From the NCBI GenBank assembly GCA_037969115.1, contig JBBKWQ010000402.1, positions 1-26,261 on the forward strand: a stretch of DNA of 26,261 bases, written 5' to 3'. A program made the position numbers and the translations under genes. Below, one piece after another: positions 1 to 8,084 of the stretch. The notes under the pieces were generated by a model. It made no database searches. It saw only the letters and a list, made by a program, of their open reading frames with translations, and was not told the origin of the DNA. This stretch comes from JBBKWQ01 sp037969115. Its GTDB lineage: Bacteria; Actinomycetota; Acidimicrobiia; Acidimicrobiales; Ilumatobacteraceae. Position 1 is the stretch's first letter. Each line of letters begins with the position of its first letter.

Positions 1-751
1 ACGGTCCGCCCTCCCAGCACACGGAACTGGTCTGCAGCACTCCGTAGGCACCGGAGCGGTACCGAATTGTCATCACGACGCTGTCCTCGAGCCGCTCGTA
101 CTCCCCACCGTCCGGTCGTGCGTCCCGGTCGACGAACGTCGTCGACACCGCCGACACTGCCGTCTCGGGTTCGCCGAGCAGCCAACGCGCCAGGTGAATC
201 CAGTGTGAGCCCAGATCGCCGATGATGCCGGTGCCCGCAATCTCGCGATCGAAGCGCCACGAATACGCCGGGTCGAAGCCGAAACTCGTGTAGTAACGAA
301 TGTTCACGTGTAACACCCGTCCGACATAGCCGTCGGCGATCAACTGCTGGACCCACCGATTCACGGGCATGTAGTGGTACGTGAAGGGCACCATGGTGAT
401 CACGCCCTGCTGCTCGGCGAGCGCGGCCATGGCCGCCGACTGGTCGGCGTCGAGGGCGAGCGGCTTCTCGCACAACACGTGAATCCCTCGCTCGAGCGCC
501 ATCATCGCCAGCTCGAGGTGCGTGTCGTTGGCAGTGGCGATCACGACCGCATCGAGTTCGCAGCGATCGAACATCTCCTCGGGTGTGGTGAACCAGGCCG
601 GAACACCCCACGCGTCTGCGAACTCCACGGTGGTCGCCTGACGTCGACCGCACACGCCGACGACCTCTGCGTCGGGATGATTCGTGAGCGGTGGAAGATA
701 CATCGCATCAGCCCACCAACTCGTGCCGAACACGCCCACTCGAACCGTCAT
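1..751 (-). CDS. Gfo/Idh/MocA-family oxidoreductase (3' end outside the window)
   Basis: This is an NAD(P)-dependent sugar- or cyclitol-type dehydrogenase, of which 250 codons are inside the window. Translated from the ATG at 751, it begins MTVRVGVFGTSWWADAMYLP, a Rossmann N-terminus. It continues to a clear C-E-K-P signature (E95, K96, P97), whose lysine is the usual catalytic or substrate-binding residue of this family. A later segment, GDLGSHWIHLARWL, matches the substrate-side helix where the catalytic His/Asp usually lies. An AAGGAGG ribosome-binding site 6 bases before the ATG fixes the start. The gene lies 16 bases after the preceding dehydrogenase and is probably the last visible member of the carboxylase/AtuA operon. 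The substrate cannot be read from the sequence. Confidence 0.9.
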   Translation of the reverse strand, partial: MTVRVGVFGTSWWADAMYLPPLTNHPDAEVVGVCGRRQATTVEFADAWGVPAWFTTPEEMFDRCELDAVVIATANDTHLELAMMALERGIHVLCEKPLALDADQSAAMAALAEQQGVITMVPFTYHYMPVNRWVQQLIADGYVGRVLHVNIRYYTSFGFDPAYSWRFDREIAGTGIIGDLGSHWIHLARWLLGEPETAVSAVSTTFVDRDARPDGGEYERLEDSVVMTIRYRSGAYGVLQTSSVCWEGGP

Positions 752-767
752 CGCACTCCTCCTTCGG

Positions 768-1784
768 TCATTCGCCCGCCACGTGCATCGGCGTGTCGTC
801 ATACATCGACGGACGCATGGGCATCATCACCGATGCGGCTTCACCGCTCGTCACCGAACGCGTTGCCGCATCGATCACCGACTGTGCGGCGAAACCGTCC
901 CAGGTGGACGGGCCCACGGCGGTCCCCGTCGCCACGCTGTCCGCCCACGCATGGGCCTCGCGCCGATACGCCTCGGTGAAACGCGCGAACCAGTCGGTGC
1001 CGATACGCCGCGATGCGTCTCCTCCGGAGTGCACGGTCGCACGGAGCTGCGGGGCGCTGAACACCGTCCCACCGATAGCGAAAGCCTCGACGCCCACGTC
1101 GTAGTCGGACGCGATGTCGTCGAAGTCGACGGTGGCAACGGACCCGTTCGCCATCTCGGCGACCAGGTGAATCACCCCGACGCCTCCTTCTCGCTCGACC
1201 ACGTGGGTCGTGACGCGCTCGACCTCCGACCCGGTCAGCCATCGAATGGTGTGGACATCGTGGATCAACGACTGGGTCAGCACCGCGTCGACGCTGCGCA
1301 GCCACGCGCCGTTTGCGTTTCGATGGAAGCAGCGGAGCATCCGGACCATGCCCAGCGACCCGAGTGCCTCGGCGACCTGCAGATGCGCCTCGTCGTAGAC
1401 CCGCATGAACCCGGTCTGAAGCAGACGGCGACCTGCCGCCATCTCGGCTGCCAGGACCCGACCCGCACCCGCAAGGTCGTGCGCCAACGGCTTCTCGCAG
1501 AGCACCATGAGTCCGGCCTCGATCGCTGCCACAGCGAAGTCTGCGTGCGTGTCGTCGGGCGACGCGATCACGACGGCGTCGAGACCGTCGCGGCGGATCG
1601 CGTCGAGTGGCGCATTGGTGGCCTCGGCACCGATGGACGCTGCTGCACTCGTGGCAGCGTCCAGCACCGCGTCCGCGACCACGACGATCTCCACACCCGC
1701 AGCACCGATGAGGTTCCGGATGTGCTCGCGGCCCATGCCACCTGCTCCGACGACTCCGACGCGCTTCGGTGCGCTTGGTTGCAT
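768..1784 (-). CDS. Gfo/Idh/MocA-family oxidoreductase, inositol 2-dehydrogenase-like
   Basis: This predicted 338-residue NAD(P)-dependent dehydrogenase has a full-length family architecture. The dinucleotide-binding loop is GAGGMG (13-18), E-K-P is at 97-99, and I-H-D-V-H-T-I-R-W-L is near 174-183, the position of the catalytic Asp/His pair in inositol dehydrogenases. I chose the ATG at 1784 because TACGTT (a TANNNT -10 box) lies 6 bases before it, which fits a leaderless internal promoter. An in-frame GTG at 1811 would add nine residues but has no ribosome-binding site. It is a second, divergent member of the same family as its downstream neighbour and lies 69 bases after the AtuA-like gene. 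The pairing suggests two steps on related polyol or cyclic substrates, but the substrate is unknown. Confidence 0.88.
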   Translation of the reverse strand: MQPSAPKRVGVVGAGGMGREHIRNLIGAAGVEIVVVADAVLDAATSAAASIGAEATNAPLDAIRRDGLDAVVIASPDDTHADFAVAAIEAGLMVLCEKPLAHDLAGAGRVLAAEMAAGRRLLQTGFMRVYDEAHLQVAEALGSLGMVRMLRCFHRNANGAWLRSVDAVLTQSLIHDVHTIRWLTGSEVERVTTHVVEREGGVGVIHLVAEMANGSVATVDFDDIASDYDVGVEAFAIGGTVFSAPQLRATVHSGGDASRRIGTDWFARFTEAYRREAHAWADSVATGTAVGPSTWDGFAAQSVIDAATRSVTSGEAASVMMPMRPSMYDDTPMHVAGE

Positions 1785-1790
1785 TCGGGC

Positions 1791-1796
1791 AACGTA
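1791..1796 (-). promoter_or_regulatory. Putative -10 box of a leaderless promoter
   Basis: TACGTT on the minus strand is followed by a 6-base spacer and then the ATG at 1784. It fits the TANNNT pattern seen at other leaderless starts in this window. It may give the two dehydrogenases transcription separate from the upstream carboxylase operon. Confidence 0.45.
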
Positions 1797-1853
1797 GCTC
1801 GCGCCCGGCACGACATGGGTGTCGACGATCGGCGGCAGGTCGGCTGTGTCAGG

Positions 1854-3638
1854 TCAACGCGGCTGCGCTGCGATCACCGAATCGGGGACGGCCATCACGC
1901 GCGCACGGAGCCACTCGCCCAGTGCCTTGGCCTGGGCGTCCTGGCGGGTCGATGCCGCCACCCCCTCCTCGAGGAGGTCGACGAGCACGAAGTTGAGCGA
2001 ACGGATGGCCGGGAAGCGATACCGCTCGATCTCGAGGCCGACCGCCTCGGGCAGCAACACGCGAATCCGGTCGACGGTGAGCGCATTGTCGAGCCAGGCC
2101 CACCCCTCGTCGTTGCGTGCGTACACCCCGATGTTGGCATTCCCGCCTTTGTCGCCGGAACGCGCTCCGACCACGCAACCGATCGGGACTTCGGTGGTCG
2201 GTCCCCCGGGTGCCGGAGGCGCCGCCGCACACTCGCAACGAACCTCGACACCGCTGGGCGCCACCGACTCGATCACTTTCATGTCGCCGCCGACAACGTG
2301 CACGTACTGCGGGACGAGACTCGACGACACCTTGGCCGGGCGGTAAACACCGAACGGTGTCGCCGCCGACGGTCCACCACCCAACCCGTACATGCCAGGG
2401 ATACCGGCGAGCGCGGTCTGTACCATCGCATCGGAGAACGCCCGCCCGACCTTGCGCTCGTCGGCGTCTTTCACCGTGAGCCTCCACACGGCAGTCGCCT
2501 CCTCCTGCGTGACAGGGTCGGGTTTGTCGGTGCGGATCACCCGGCTCACGATCGATGCAAAGTCATCAGGTCCGACGGGGCAAGCGTCCCAAAAGGCAGC
2601 CTGGGCGAACGCCGCCTTCGCATCGATGTCGAGGCCGGTCAACGCCACGGAGAACGAATTGCGATACCCGCCCAGTTCGTTCATGGCGACTTTGAGTGTG
2701 GAGGGTGGAGCCTGTCCGCGAACGCCAGAGACGCGTACTCGATCGGGCGCAACCTGGTCGAGCACGATCGAGTCGAATCGCGTCGTGACGTCGGGCCCGA
2801 GATACTCGGGCCCGCCGATCTCGTACAAGAGCTGCGACGTCACGGTGCCGACGTTGACCGCACCGCCGGTGCCGTCGTGTTTGCCGATCACCGAGGATCC
2901 GTCGGCCGACACGTCTGCCCACGGGAACCCCAGCCGTGCCGACGCTCCGGTGACGGCGGTACCCGGAATCTCGTGGAAGAACGAATAGTTGCCGCCCGTG
3001 ACCTGTGCGCTGCATTCGATGAGGTGCCCGGCCACCACAGCACCCGCCAGTTCGTCGAAGCTGTCGCGCTTCCACCCGTGACGCCATGCTGCAGGACCAC
3101 ACACAACGGCGGCATCGGTGACGCGGCCCGTGATCACGATGTCGGCACCGCGCTCGAGCGCATCCACGATTCCCCAACAACCGAGATATGCGTTCGCCGT
3201 GAGATACCGGTCGGGATCGCCGAGTTCACCGTCGGCGCCGAACGGTTCGAGCTCGCCGGACGCAACGAGGTCGAACAATCGCGGCATGAGGTCGTCACCG
3301 TCGACGTAGGCGATCGTGGGCGACAAACCCAACTTGGCCGCCACTTGGGCAACCGCCTCGGCACAGCCGTCCGGGTCGAGACCTCCTGCATTCGAGACGA
3401 CCCTGATGCCCCGATCGAGGCACGTCCCCATCACGTCTTCCATCTGCTGCACGAACGTGCCGGCGAAGCCGCCACCCGGTCGCTTGGCGCGGATCCGGCT
3501 CAAGATGAGCATGGTCAGCTCCGCCAACCAGTCGCCCGTGAGCACGTCGAGCGGGCCACCCTCGACCATTTCCAGCGCTCCGTTCGGACGGTCTCCGAAG
3601 AATCCCGAACAGTTGGCGATGCGAATCGGATCGGTCAC
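1854..3638 (-). CDS. AtuA-family protein (DUF1446, acyclic terpene utilisation)
   Basis: This 594-residue protein resembles the AtuA/DUF1446 family named from the acyclic terpene (citronellol/geraniol) utilisation clusters of Pseudomonas. The biochemical role of that family is not settled. The N-terminus (MTDPIRIANCSGFFGDRP) and the segments VSNAGGLDPDGCAEAV and VITGRVTDAAVVCGPAAW are typical of the large DUF1446 domain (about 1-450). The C-terminal portion (about 480-585), with GARSGDKGGNANIGVYAR, matches the small AtuA-like C-terminal domain, so this is the fused two-domain form. The GTG start overlaps the TGA of the biotin carboxylase gene in a GTGA arrangement, implying translational coupling. 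Its place directly after both carboxylase subunits supports a role in metabolising the carboxylated acyl-CoA. The family call is firm; the substrate is inference. Confidence 0.9.
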   Translation of the reverse strand: MTDPIRIANCSGFFGDRPNGALEMVEGGPLDVLTGDWLAELTMLILSRIRAKRPGGGFAGTFVQQMEDVMGTCLDRGIRVVSNAGGLDPDGCAEAVAQVAAKLGLSPTIAYVDGDDLMPRLFDLVASGELEPFGADGELGDPDRYLTANAYLGCWGIVDALERGADIVITGRVTDAAVVCGPAAWRHGWKRDSFDELAGAVVAGHLIECSAQVTGGNYSFFHEIPGTAVTGASARLGFPWADVSADGSSVIGKHDGTGGAVNVGTVTSQLLYEIGGPEYLGPDVTTRFDSIVLDQVAPDRVRVSGVRGQAPPSTLKVAMNELGGYRNSFSVALTGLDIDAKAAFAQAAFWDACPVGPDDFASIVSRVIRTDKPDPVTQEEATAVWRLTVKDADERKVGRAFSDAMVQTALAGIPGMYGLGGGPSAATPFGVYRPAKVSSSLVPQYVHVVGGDMKVIESVAPSGVEVRCECAAAPPAPGGPTTEVPIGCVVGARSGDKGGNANIGVYARNDEGWAWLDNALTVDRIRVLLPEAVGLEIERYRFPAIRSLNFVLVDLLEEGVAASTRQDAQAKALGEWLRARVMAVPDSVIAAQPR

Positions 3639-5662
3639 TCGCGTTCACCAGTCCCATGATCGAGTGCCACGAGCAGATCACCCTGATCGACTCTGTCGCC
3701 GACGTCGAAGTGCACCTGTGCGACCGTTGCGTCGCCGACGGCGGTGATCTTGTGCTCCATCTTCATCGCCTCGACGACCATCAGGAGCTCACCGTCTCTC
3801 ACCTGCTGTCCGACCTCGACGTGGACGGCGATGACGGTGCCGGGCAATGGGCAGATCGGGCCACCGCCCTCGGCCTCGAGATCGTGGTCGGCGAACCGCG
3901 GCGGTCGTCGCCAGGTCACCGAACCGACCACGCTCGACGTCAGCACTCCACCGTCAGGACCGAACGACACGTTGATGACCCGCCGAACGCCGTCGAGTTC
4001 GATCACCTGCCGGTCATCGGAGCGGGAGAGCAGCCGAACCGGGGCCAGAGCCCGTTCGTCGGTCGCCAAGCTTCCGTCCTCGATGGGTTCGGGCCATCGC
4101 CCGAACCAGACATCGGCGCGATCGTCAGCGAGCATCACGTATTCGACATCGTGCTCGCGTCCATCGAGCAACCATGTCTGTCTTTGTCCGTGGATTCGCA
4201 GGTTGCGCCAGCCCGACGGCGCAAAGCCCGTCACGGCGTCGCTGCGGCGGTCGCGTGCCTCGGTCGCGAACACAGCGCCCAGCAGCAGCGCAGCGAGTTC
4301 GTCGCCGCCGGGACCGGCCGCCTCGACGACGACCGGATGCTCCTCCAGGTATGCCGTCGGTGTGCGCGCCGCCAGAAAGTCGGGCTCCTCGAGCACCGCG
4401 ATCAGGTTGTGGACGTTCGTGCGCACGCCGGCGATCTCGGAGGCTCGCAACGAACGGGCCAATGTCCGGGCGGCTTCCGAACGCGTCGGCGCATGGCTGA
4501 TGACCTTGGCCAGCAGCGAGTCGTAGTGGGGCGAGACCACGGCCCCAGTTCGGAACCCCGTGTCGACGCGTACACCTTCGCCGACGGCGAACGACGACAG
4601 CGTGCCGGTCGAGGGCAACCAGCCCGCCGACGGGTCCTCGGCGACGACGCGCACCTCGATGGCGTGACCCGTGATGGTCACATCGTCCTGCGTGATCGGC
4701 AGCGGATCGCCCGCAGCGACGCGGAGTTGCAGCTCGACCAGGTCGAGCCCGGTCACCGCCTCGGTCACCGGATGCTCGACCTGAAGACGTGTGTTCACCT
4801 CAAGGAAATTGATCTGGTCATCGGCACCGACGAGGAACTCGACGGTGCCGGCGCCCTCGTAGCCGACATGTTCGGCCAGGGCGATCGCACCCTGACACAG
4901 CGCAGTTCGCACGCTGTCGGAGATGCCTGCCGATGGTGCTTCTTCGACGATCTTCTGGTTGCGGCGCTGGATGGAGCACTCGCGCTCGCCGAGATGCACC
5001 ACGTTGCCGTGGGCGTCGCCCATCACCTGCACCTCGACGTGGCGTGCACGTTCGATGTACGGCTCGATGAACACGGTGCCATCGCCGAAGGCCGACAGTG
5101 CCTCTCGCGATCCGGCCTCGATCGCTGCGACGAGTTCGTCTCGACTCCTCACGATGCGCATACCACGGCCTCCACCGCCTGCGGCCGCTTTCACGATGGC
5201 CGGCATCGGCACATCGGCGGGAACCACGCCGGGCGACGCCTCGAAGATCGGGGCTGTCGGCACGCCGGCTCGGACGGCGGCACGCTTGGCCTCGACCTTG
5301 TCGCCGAGTGCTCGGATCTGAGCAGGCGTCGGGCCGACCCAACGGAGCCCGGCGTCGATGACCTGCTGGGCGAAGTCGGCTTTCTCCGAGAGAAACCCGT
5401 AGCCGGGATGCACGGCGTCGCACCCGGTGTCGATCGCCGCGTGCAGCAGCGCGTCGGCACGCAGGTAGGAGTCGGCCGGCAACGCGCCCCCCAGCGAGAC
5501 GGCCAGGTCGACGCAGTCGACATGCAGTGCATTGGCATCGGGTTCGGAGTACACGCCAACCGTGCCGATGCCGAGGCGATGCGCTGTGCGCGCGATCCGC
5601 ACGGCGATCTCTCCTCGGTTTGCGATCAACAGGCAACGAATGGGATGCGGCTGCTCACTCAT
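3635..5662 (-). CDS. Acyl-CoA carboxylase alpha subunit: biotin carboxylase fused to biotin carrier domain
   Basis: This 675-residue subunit carboxylates its own biotin with ATP and bicarbonate, then presents it to the carboxyltransferase encoded just upstream. The biotin carboxylase N-terminus carries L-I-A-N-R-G-E-I-A-V-R. The ATP-grasp glycine-rich loop KAAAGGGGRGMRIV and the active-site segment EVNTRLQVEHPVTE are intact. The C-terminal biotinyl domain has V-E-A-M-K-M-E-H with the biotinylated lysine at about 634. Length fits methylcrotonyl-, geranyl- or propionyl-CoA carboxylase alpha chains. The start is the ATG at 5662: GGAGG lies 5 bases before it and it overlaps the upstream stop as TGATG. 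An in-frame GTG at 5674 is less likely. The AtuA neighbour favours a geranyl-CoA-type (AtuF-like) substrate. Confidence 0.93.
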   Translation of the reverse strand: MSEQPHPIRCLLIANRGEIAVRIARTAHRLGIGTVGVYSEPDANALHVDCVDLAVSLGGALPADSYLRADALLHAAIDTGCDAVHPGYGFLSEKADFAQQVIDAGLRWVGPTPAQIRALGDKVEAKRAAVRAGVPTAPIFEASPGVVPADVPMPAIVKAAAGGGGRGMRIVRSRDELVAAIEAGSREALSAFGDGTVFIEPYIERARHVEVQVMGDAHGNVVHLGERECSIQRRNQKIVEEAPSAGISDSVRTALCQGAIALAEHVGYEGAGTVEFLVGADDQINFLEVNTRLQVEHPVTEAVTGLDLVELQLRVAAGDPLPITQDDVTITGHAIEVRVVAEDPSAGWLPSTGTLSSFAVGEGVRVDTGFRTGAVVSPHYDSLLAKVISHAPTRSEAARTLARSLRASEIAGVRTNVHNLIAVLEEPDFLAARTPTAYLEEHPVVVEAAGPGGDELAALLLGAVFATEARDRRSDAVTGFAPSGWRNLRIHGQRQTWLLDGREHDVEYVMLADDRADVWFGRWPEPIEDGSLATDERALAPVRLLSRSDDRQVIELDGVRRVINVSFGPDGGVLTSSVVGSVTWRRPPRFADHDLEAEGGGPICPLPGTVIAVHVEVGQQVRDGELLMVVEAMKMEHKITAVGDATVAQVHFDVGDRVDQGDLLVALDHGTGERE

Positions 5663-7281
5663 CAGTGCCTCCACACGCCGTACTCAGTGGCACCGACGAT
5701 CTCGTTGCTGTGAGCCGCAGAGATCGCCATCCCGAGCACCGTCCGAGTGTCGGCAGGGTGGATGATGCCGTCGTCCCACATGCGGCCGGTCGAGTAGAGC
5801 GCAGTCGACTCGGTCTCGATCTGCTGTTCGAGTGCCGAGGTCTGCGCCTTCAGCGCCTCTTCGTCGACGTCGATGCCTCTGCCGGCCGCTGCGTTGCGCG
5901 CCACGATGTCCATCACGCCGGCCAACTGCTTGGGTCCCATCACTGCGATGCGGTGGTTGGGCCAGGTGAAGATGAAGCGAGGGTTGTACGCCTTGCCGGC
6001 CATTCCGTAGTTGCCGGCGCCGTAGCTGGCGCCCACCATGAGGTTGAAGTGCGGCACCGTGGAATTCGACACGGCGTTGATCATCTTGGCGCCGTTGCGG
6101 ATGATGCCGCCCTGTTCCGCCTTCGAGCCCACCATGAAGCCCGTGATGTTGTGCATGAACAACAGCGGCGTGTTCGTCTTGTTGCACAGCTGGATGAACT
6201 GGGCACCCTTCGCTGCCTCTTCCGAGAACAGGATCCCGTTGTTGCCGAGCACGCCGACAGGGAAGCCGTGGATCGAACCCCAGCCGCAGACGAGCTTGTC
6301 GCCGTACAGCGGCTTGAACTCCTCGAACCGGCTGCCGTCGAGCGTGCGGGCGAACACCTCGCGTATCTCGAACGGGATCCGAACGTCGGCCGAAGCACAG
6401 CCGAGCAGTTCGGCCGTGTCGTACACCGGCGGCTCGTTCGGCTCGGTTGCACCTGGCCCCAGCTTTCGCCATCGAAGGTGTCGAACGATCTGGCGGGCGA
6501 TACGAAGGCCGTCCATCTCGTCGGCCGCCAGAAAGTCGGAGAGCCCGCTCGTGCGGGAGTGCATCTCGGCACCACCCAGCGTCTCCTCGTCGACGATCTC
6601 GTCGATCGCCATCCTCACGAGCGGCGGCCCACCCAAGTATGCGGTGCCGCGCCCCTTCACGAAGACGCTGTAGTCGCTCATGCCCGGCACATACGCGCCA
6701 CCGGCGGTGTTCGGCCCGAAGGCGACGGTGATCGACGGAATCCCGAGTTTCGAGAGTTGCGTGATGTCTCGGAACTGCTCGCCTCCATGTACGAAGATGT
6801 CGGCCTGTCGCGGCAGTTCGGCGCCGGCCGACTCGTTGAGCACGATCACCGGCAATCGGTTCTCGCGTGCGATCTCGTAGAAGCGACTCGACTTGGCGAA
6901 CGAGTTCGGGTTCGCCGAACCACCGCGGTACGTCATGTCCGAACCGACGATGGCGCACTCGACACCCTCGACGACACCGATGCCCGTGACCGTGCCGACC
7001 CCCACCCAGTCCTGGGTTCCCCAGCCGGCGAGCGGACTGAGTTCGAGGAACGGCGTATTCCGGTCGACGAGCGCCTCGACCCGTTCTCGCACCAACATCT
7101 TGCCGCGACGACGGTGCCGGTCGACATAGCGCTGCCCTCCGACCGTCGGCACCGTGGCGAGCTGTTCTGCGACCTGGTCCCAGAGCGCCTGCATCTCGGC
7201 CAGGTTGGCCAGGTAGTCGCTCGACTTCGTGTCGAGTCGCGACCGCAACACCGTGCCGATCCGGCTGGTCGACACGCTCAC
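5662..7281 (-). CDS. Acyl-CoA carboxylase beta subunit (carboxyltransferase), geranyl/methylcrotonyl-CoA type
   Basis: This 539-residue carboxyltransferase moves CO2 from biotin to an acyl-CoA. Both crotonase-like halves are present: the N-terminal half includes NESAGAELPRQ, NTAGGAYVPGMSDY and YLGGPPLV, and the C-terminal half includes GNNGILFSEEAAKGAQF, NITGFMVG and GAGNYGMAGKAYNPRF. Length matches methylcrotonyl- and geranyl-CoA carboxylase beta chains (about 535-540). From memory, the stretch E-S-A-G-A followed by F-V-H-G-G-E-Q-F-R is closer to geranyl-CoA carboxylase (AtuC) than to methylcrotonyl-CoA carboxylase, which usually has D-S-G-G-A there. The start is GTG with AGAGG 7 bases upstream. 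It is the first gene of the minus-strand operon and diverges from a TetR regulator, which is a candidate controller. Confidence 0.9.
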   Translation of the reverse strand: MSVSTSRIGTVLRSRLDTKSSDYLANLAEMQALWDQVAEQLATVPTVGGQRYVDRHRRRGKMLVRERVEALVDRNTPFLELSPLAGWGTQDWVGVGTVTGIGVVEGVECAIVGSDMTYRGGSANPNSFAKSSRFYEIARENRLPVIVLNESAGAELPRQADIFVHGGEQFRDITQLSKLGIPSITVAFGPNTAGGAYVPGMSDYSVFVKGRGTAYLGGPPLVRMAIDEIVDEETLGGAEMHSRTSGLSDFLAADEMDGLRIARQIVRHLRWRKLGPGATEPNEPPVYDTAELLGCASADVRIPFEIREVFARTLDGSRFEEFKPLYGDKLVCGWGSIHGFPVGVLGNNGILFSEEAAKGAQFIQLCNKTNTPLLFMHNITGFMVGSKAEQGGIIRNGAKMINAVSNSTVPHFNLMVGASYGAGNYGMAGKAYNPRFIFTWPNHRIAVMGPKQLAGVMDIVARNAAAGRGIDVDEEALKAQTSALEQQIETESTALYSTGRMWDDGIIHPADTRTVLGMAISAAHSNEIVGATEYGVWRH

Positions 7282-7409
7282 GACCGCACCTCTGCGGCGA
7301 TCCGGTTCCGAGCAAACGTGGCGACCGTGGGTGCGTTCACCACCGGCAAGGTACCAGGACCCGCGTTTCAGTACCGATGTGGACCAGCGGCTGTTCTACA
7401 GTCCGGTGC
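7282..7409. promoter_or_regulatory. Divergent promoter region between carboxylase operon and tetR
   Basis: This 128-base region must carry promoters for both transcripts. The only element I can place with some confidence is the TetR leaderless -10 box at 7397-7402. I found no convincing perfect palindrome; the pair AACG (7315-7318) and CGTT (7334-7337) is too short to call an operator. Confidence 0.4.
7397..7402 (+). promoter_or_regulatory. Putative -10 box of leaderless tetR promoter
   Basis: TACAGT lies 7 bases before the ATG at 7410, the spacing expected when transcription starts on the A of the start codon. No Shine-Dalgarno sequence is present, which agrees with a leaderless transcript. 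Confidence 0.5.
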
Positions 7410-8084
7410 ATGACCCATCAGTCGATGGACACCGCCGAATTCAGCGTCGTGGTCCCGATCGATGTTCGTCACACCTTGGCCCTCGATGCCCCTCGACCGC
7501 TGCTGTCGCGCTCTGCCGAGGAACGACTCGGCACGCGGCATCGTCAGGTGCTCGACCAACTCGAATCGATGTTCATGGAGCGGGGCTTCGCCGCCTTCAC
7601 GATCGGTGACCTGGCAGCAGGTGTCGGATGTTCACGGCGAACGCTCTACGAGATCGCCGATTCGAAAGACGAGCTCGTGCTCGTGGTGCTCGACCGCTTC
7701 CTCCACAAGAAGGGACGATCGGCGATGGCCGAGATCGATCCATCTGCTCCCGTTGCCGAACAGCTCCGGCGATACACCACCGGCGGCATCAAGTTTCAGT
7801 TCCGTTCGCTGCTTTTCGAGGACCTCTCCGACGATGCTCCGGCGCGACGGCTCGTCGATCGCCACTATCGCTTCGCGATGACCGTTGTGGAACAACTCGT
7901 TCGGGTTGGTGTCGATCGAGGAGAGTTCCGCCCGGTCAACCCGTCGGTGGTCGCCGCAGTCATCGCCGGCAGCTCGCTGTATCTCGGACAGCCCGAGATC
8001 GCCAGCGGCACGGGCGTCGACATCTCGAAGCTGCTCGACGAGATGCTCGATCTGGTGCTCCCCTCACTCGTCGAACCCGCATGA
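7410..8084 (+). CDS. TetR/AcrR-family transcriptional regulator
   Basis: This predicted 224-residue one-component regulator has a TetR N-terminal DNA-binding domain. The segment ERGFAAFTIGDLAAGVGCS, followed by RRTLYEIADSKDELVLVVL (about 58-95), is a standard TetR helix-turn-helix with its conserved follow-on helix. The remaining 130 residues form the variable ligand-binding region. About 35 residues precede the first TetR helix, longer than usual. The ATG at 7410 was chosen because of the leaderless -10 box before it; an in-frame upstream GTG at 7377 would place extra residues in the promoter. Its TGA overlaps the ATG of the monooxygenase gene (ATGA), so regulator and enzyme are translated together. 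It probably controls the monooxygenase/oxygenase genes and perhaps the divergent carboxylase operon; this is inferred from position. Confidence 0.9.
   Translation: MTHQSMDTAEFSVVVPIDVRHTLALDAPRPLLSRSAEERLGTRHRQVLDQLESMFMERGFAAFTIGDLAAGVGCSRRTLYEIADSKDELVLVVLDRFLHKKGRSAMAEIDPSAPVAEQLRRYTTGGIKFQFRSLLFEDLSDDAPARRLVDRHYRFAMTVVEQLVRVGVDRGEFRPVNPSVVAAVIAGSSLYLGQPEIASGTGVDISKLLDEMLDLVLPSLVEPA

Noticed and set aside
684..3659. A 991-codon plus-strand ORF opposite the AtuA-like and dehydrogenase genes
   Set aside because: It mirrors real minus-strand genes in high-GC DNA, has an Arg/His/Asp-rich composition with no recognisable domain, and spans several unrelated genes.
7315..7337. AACG...CGTT pair as a TetR operator
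   Set aside because: Only four bases match on each side and the inner bases are not symmetrical; expected by chance in this DNA.
3656..7413. Long plus-strand ORFs (3656-5713 and 5527-7413) opposite the carboxylase genes
   Set aside because: Antisense shadows of codon-biased high-GC genes; translations are low-information and cross real gene borders.
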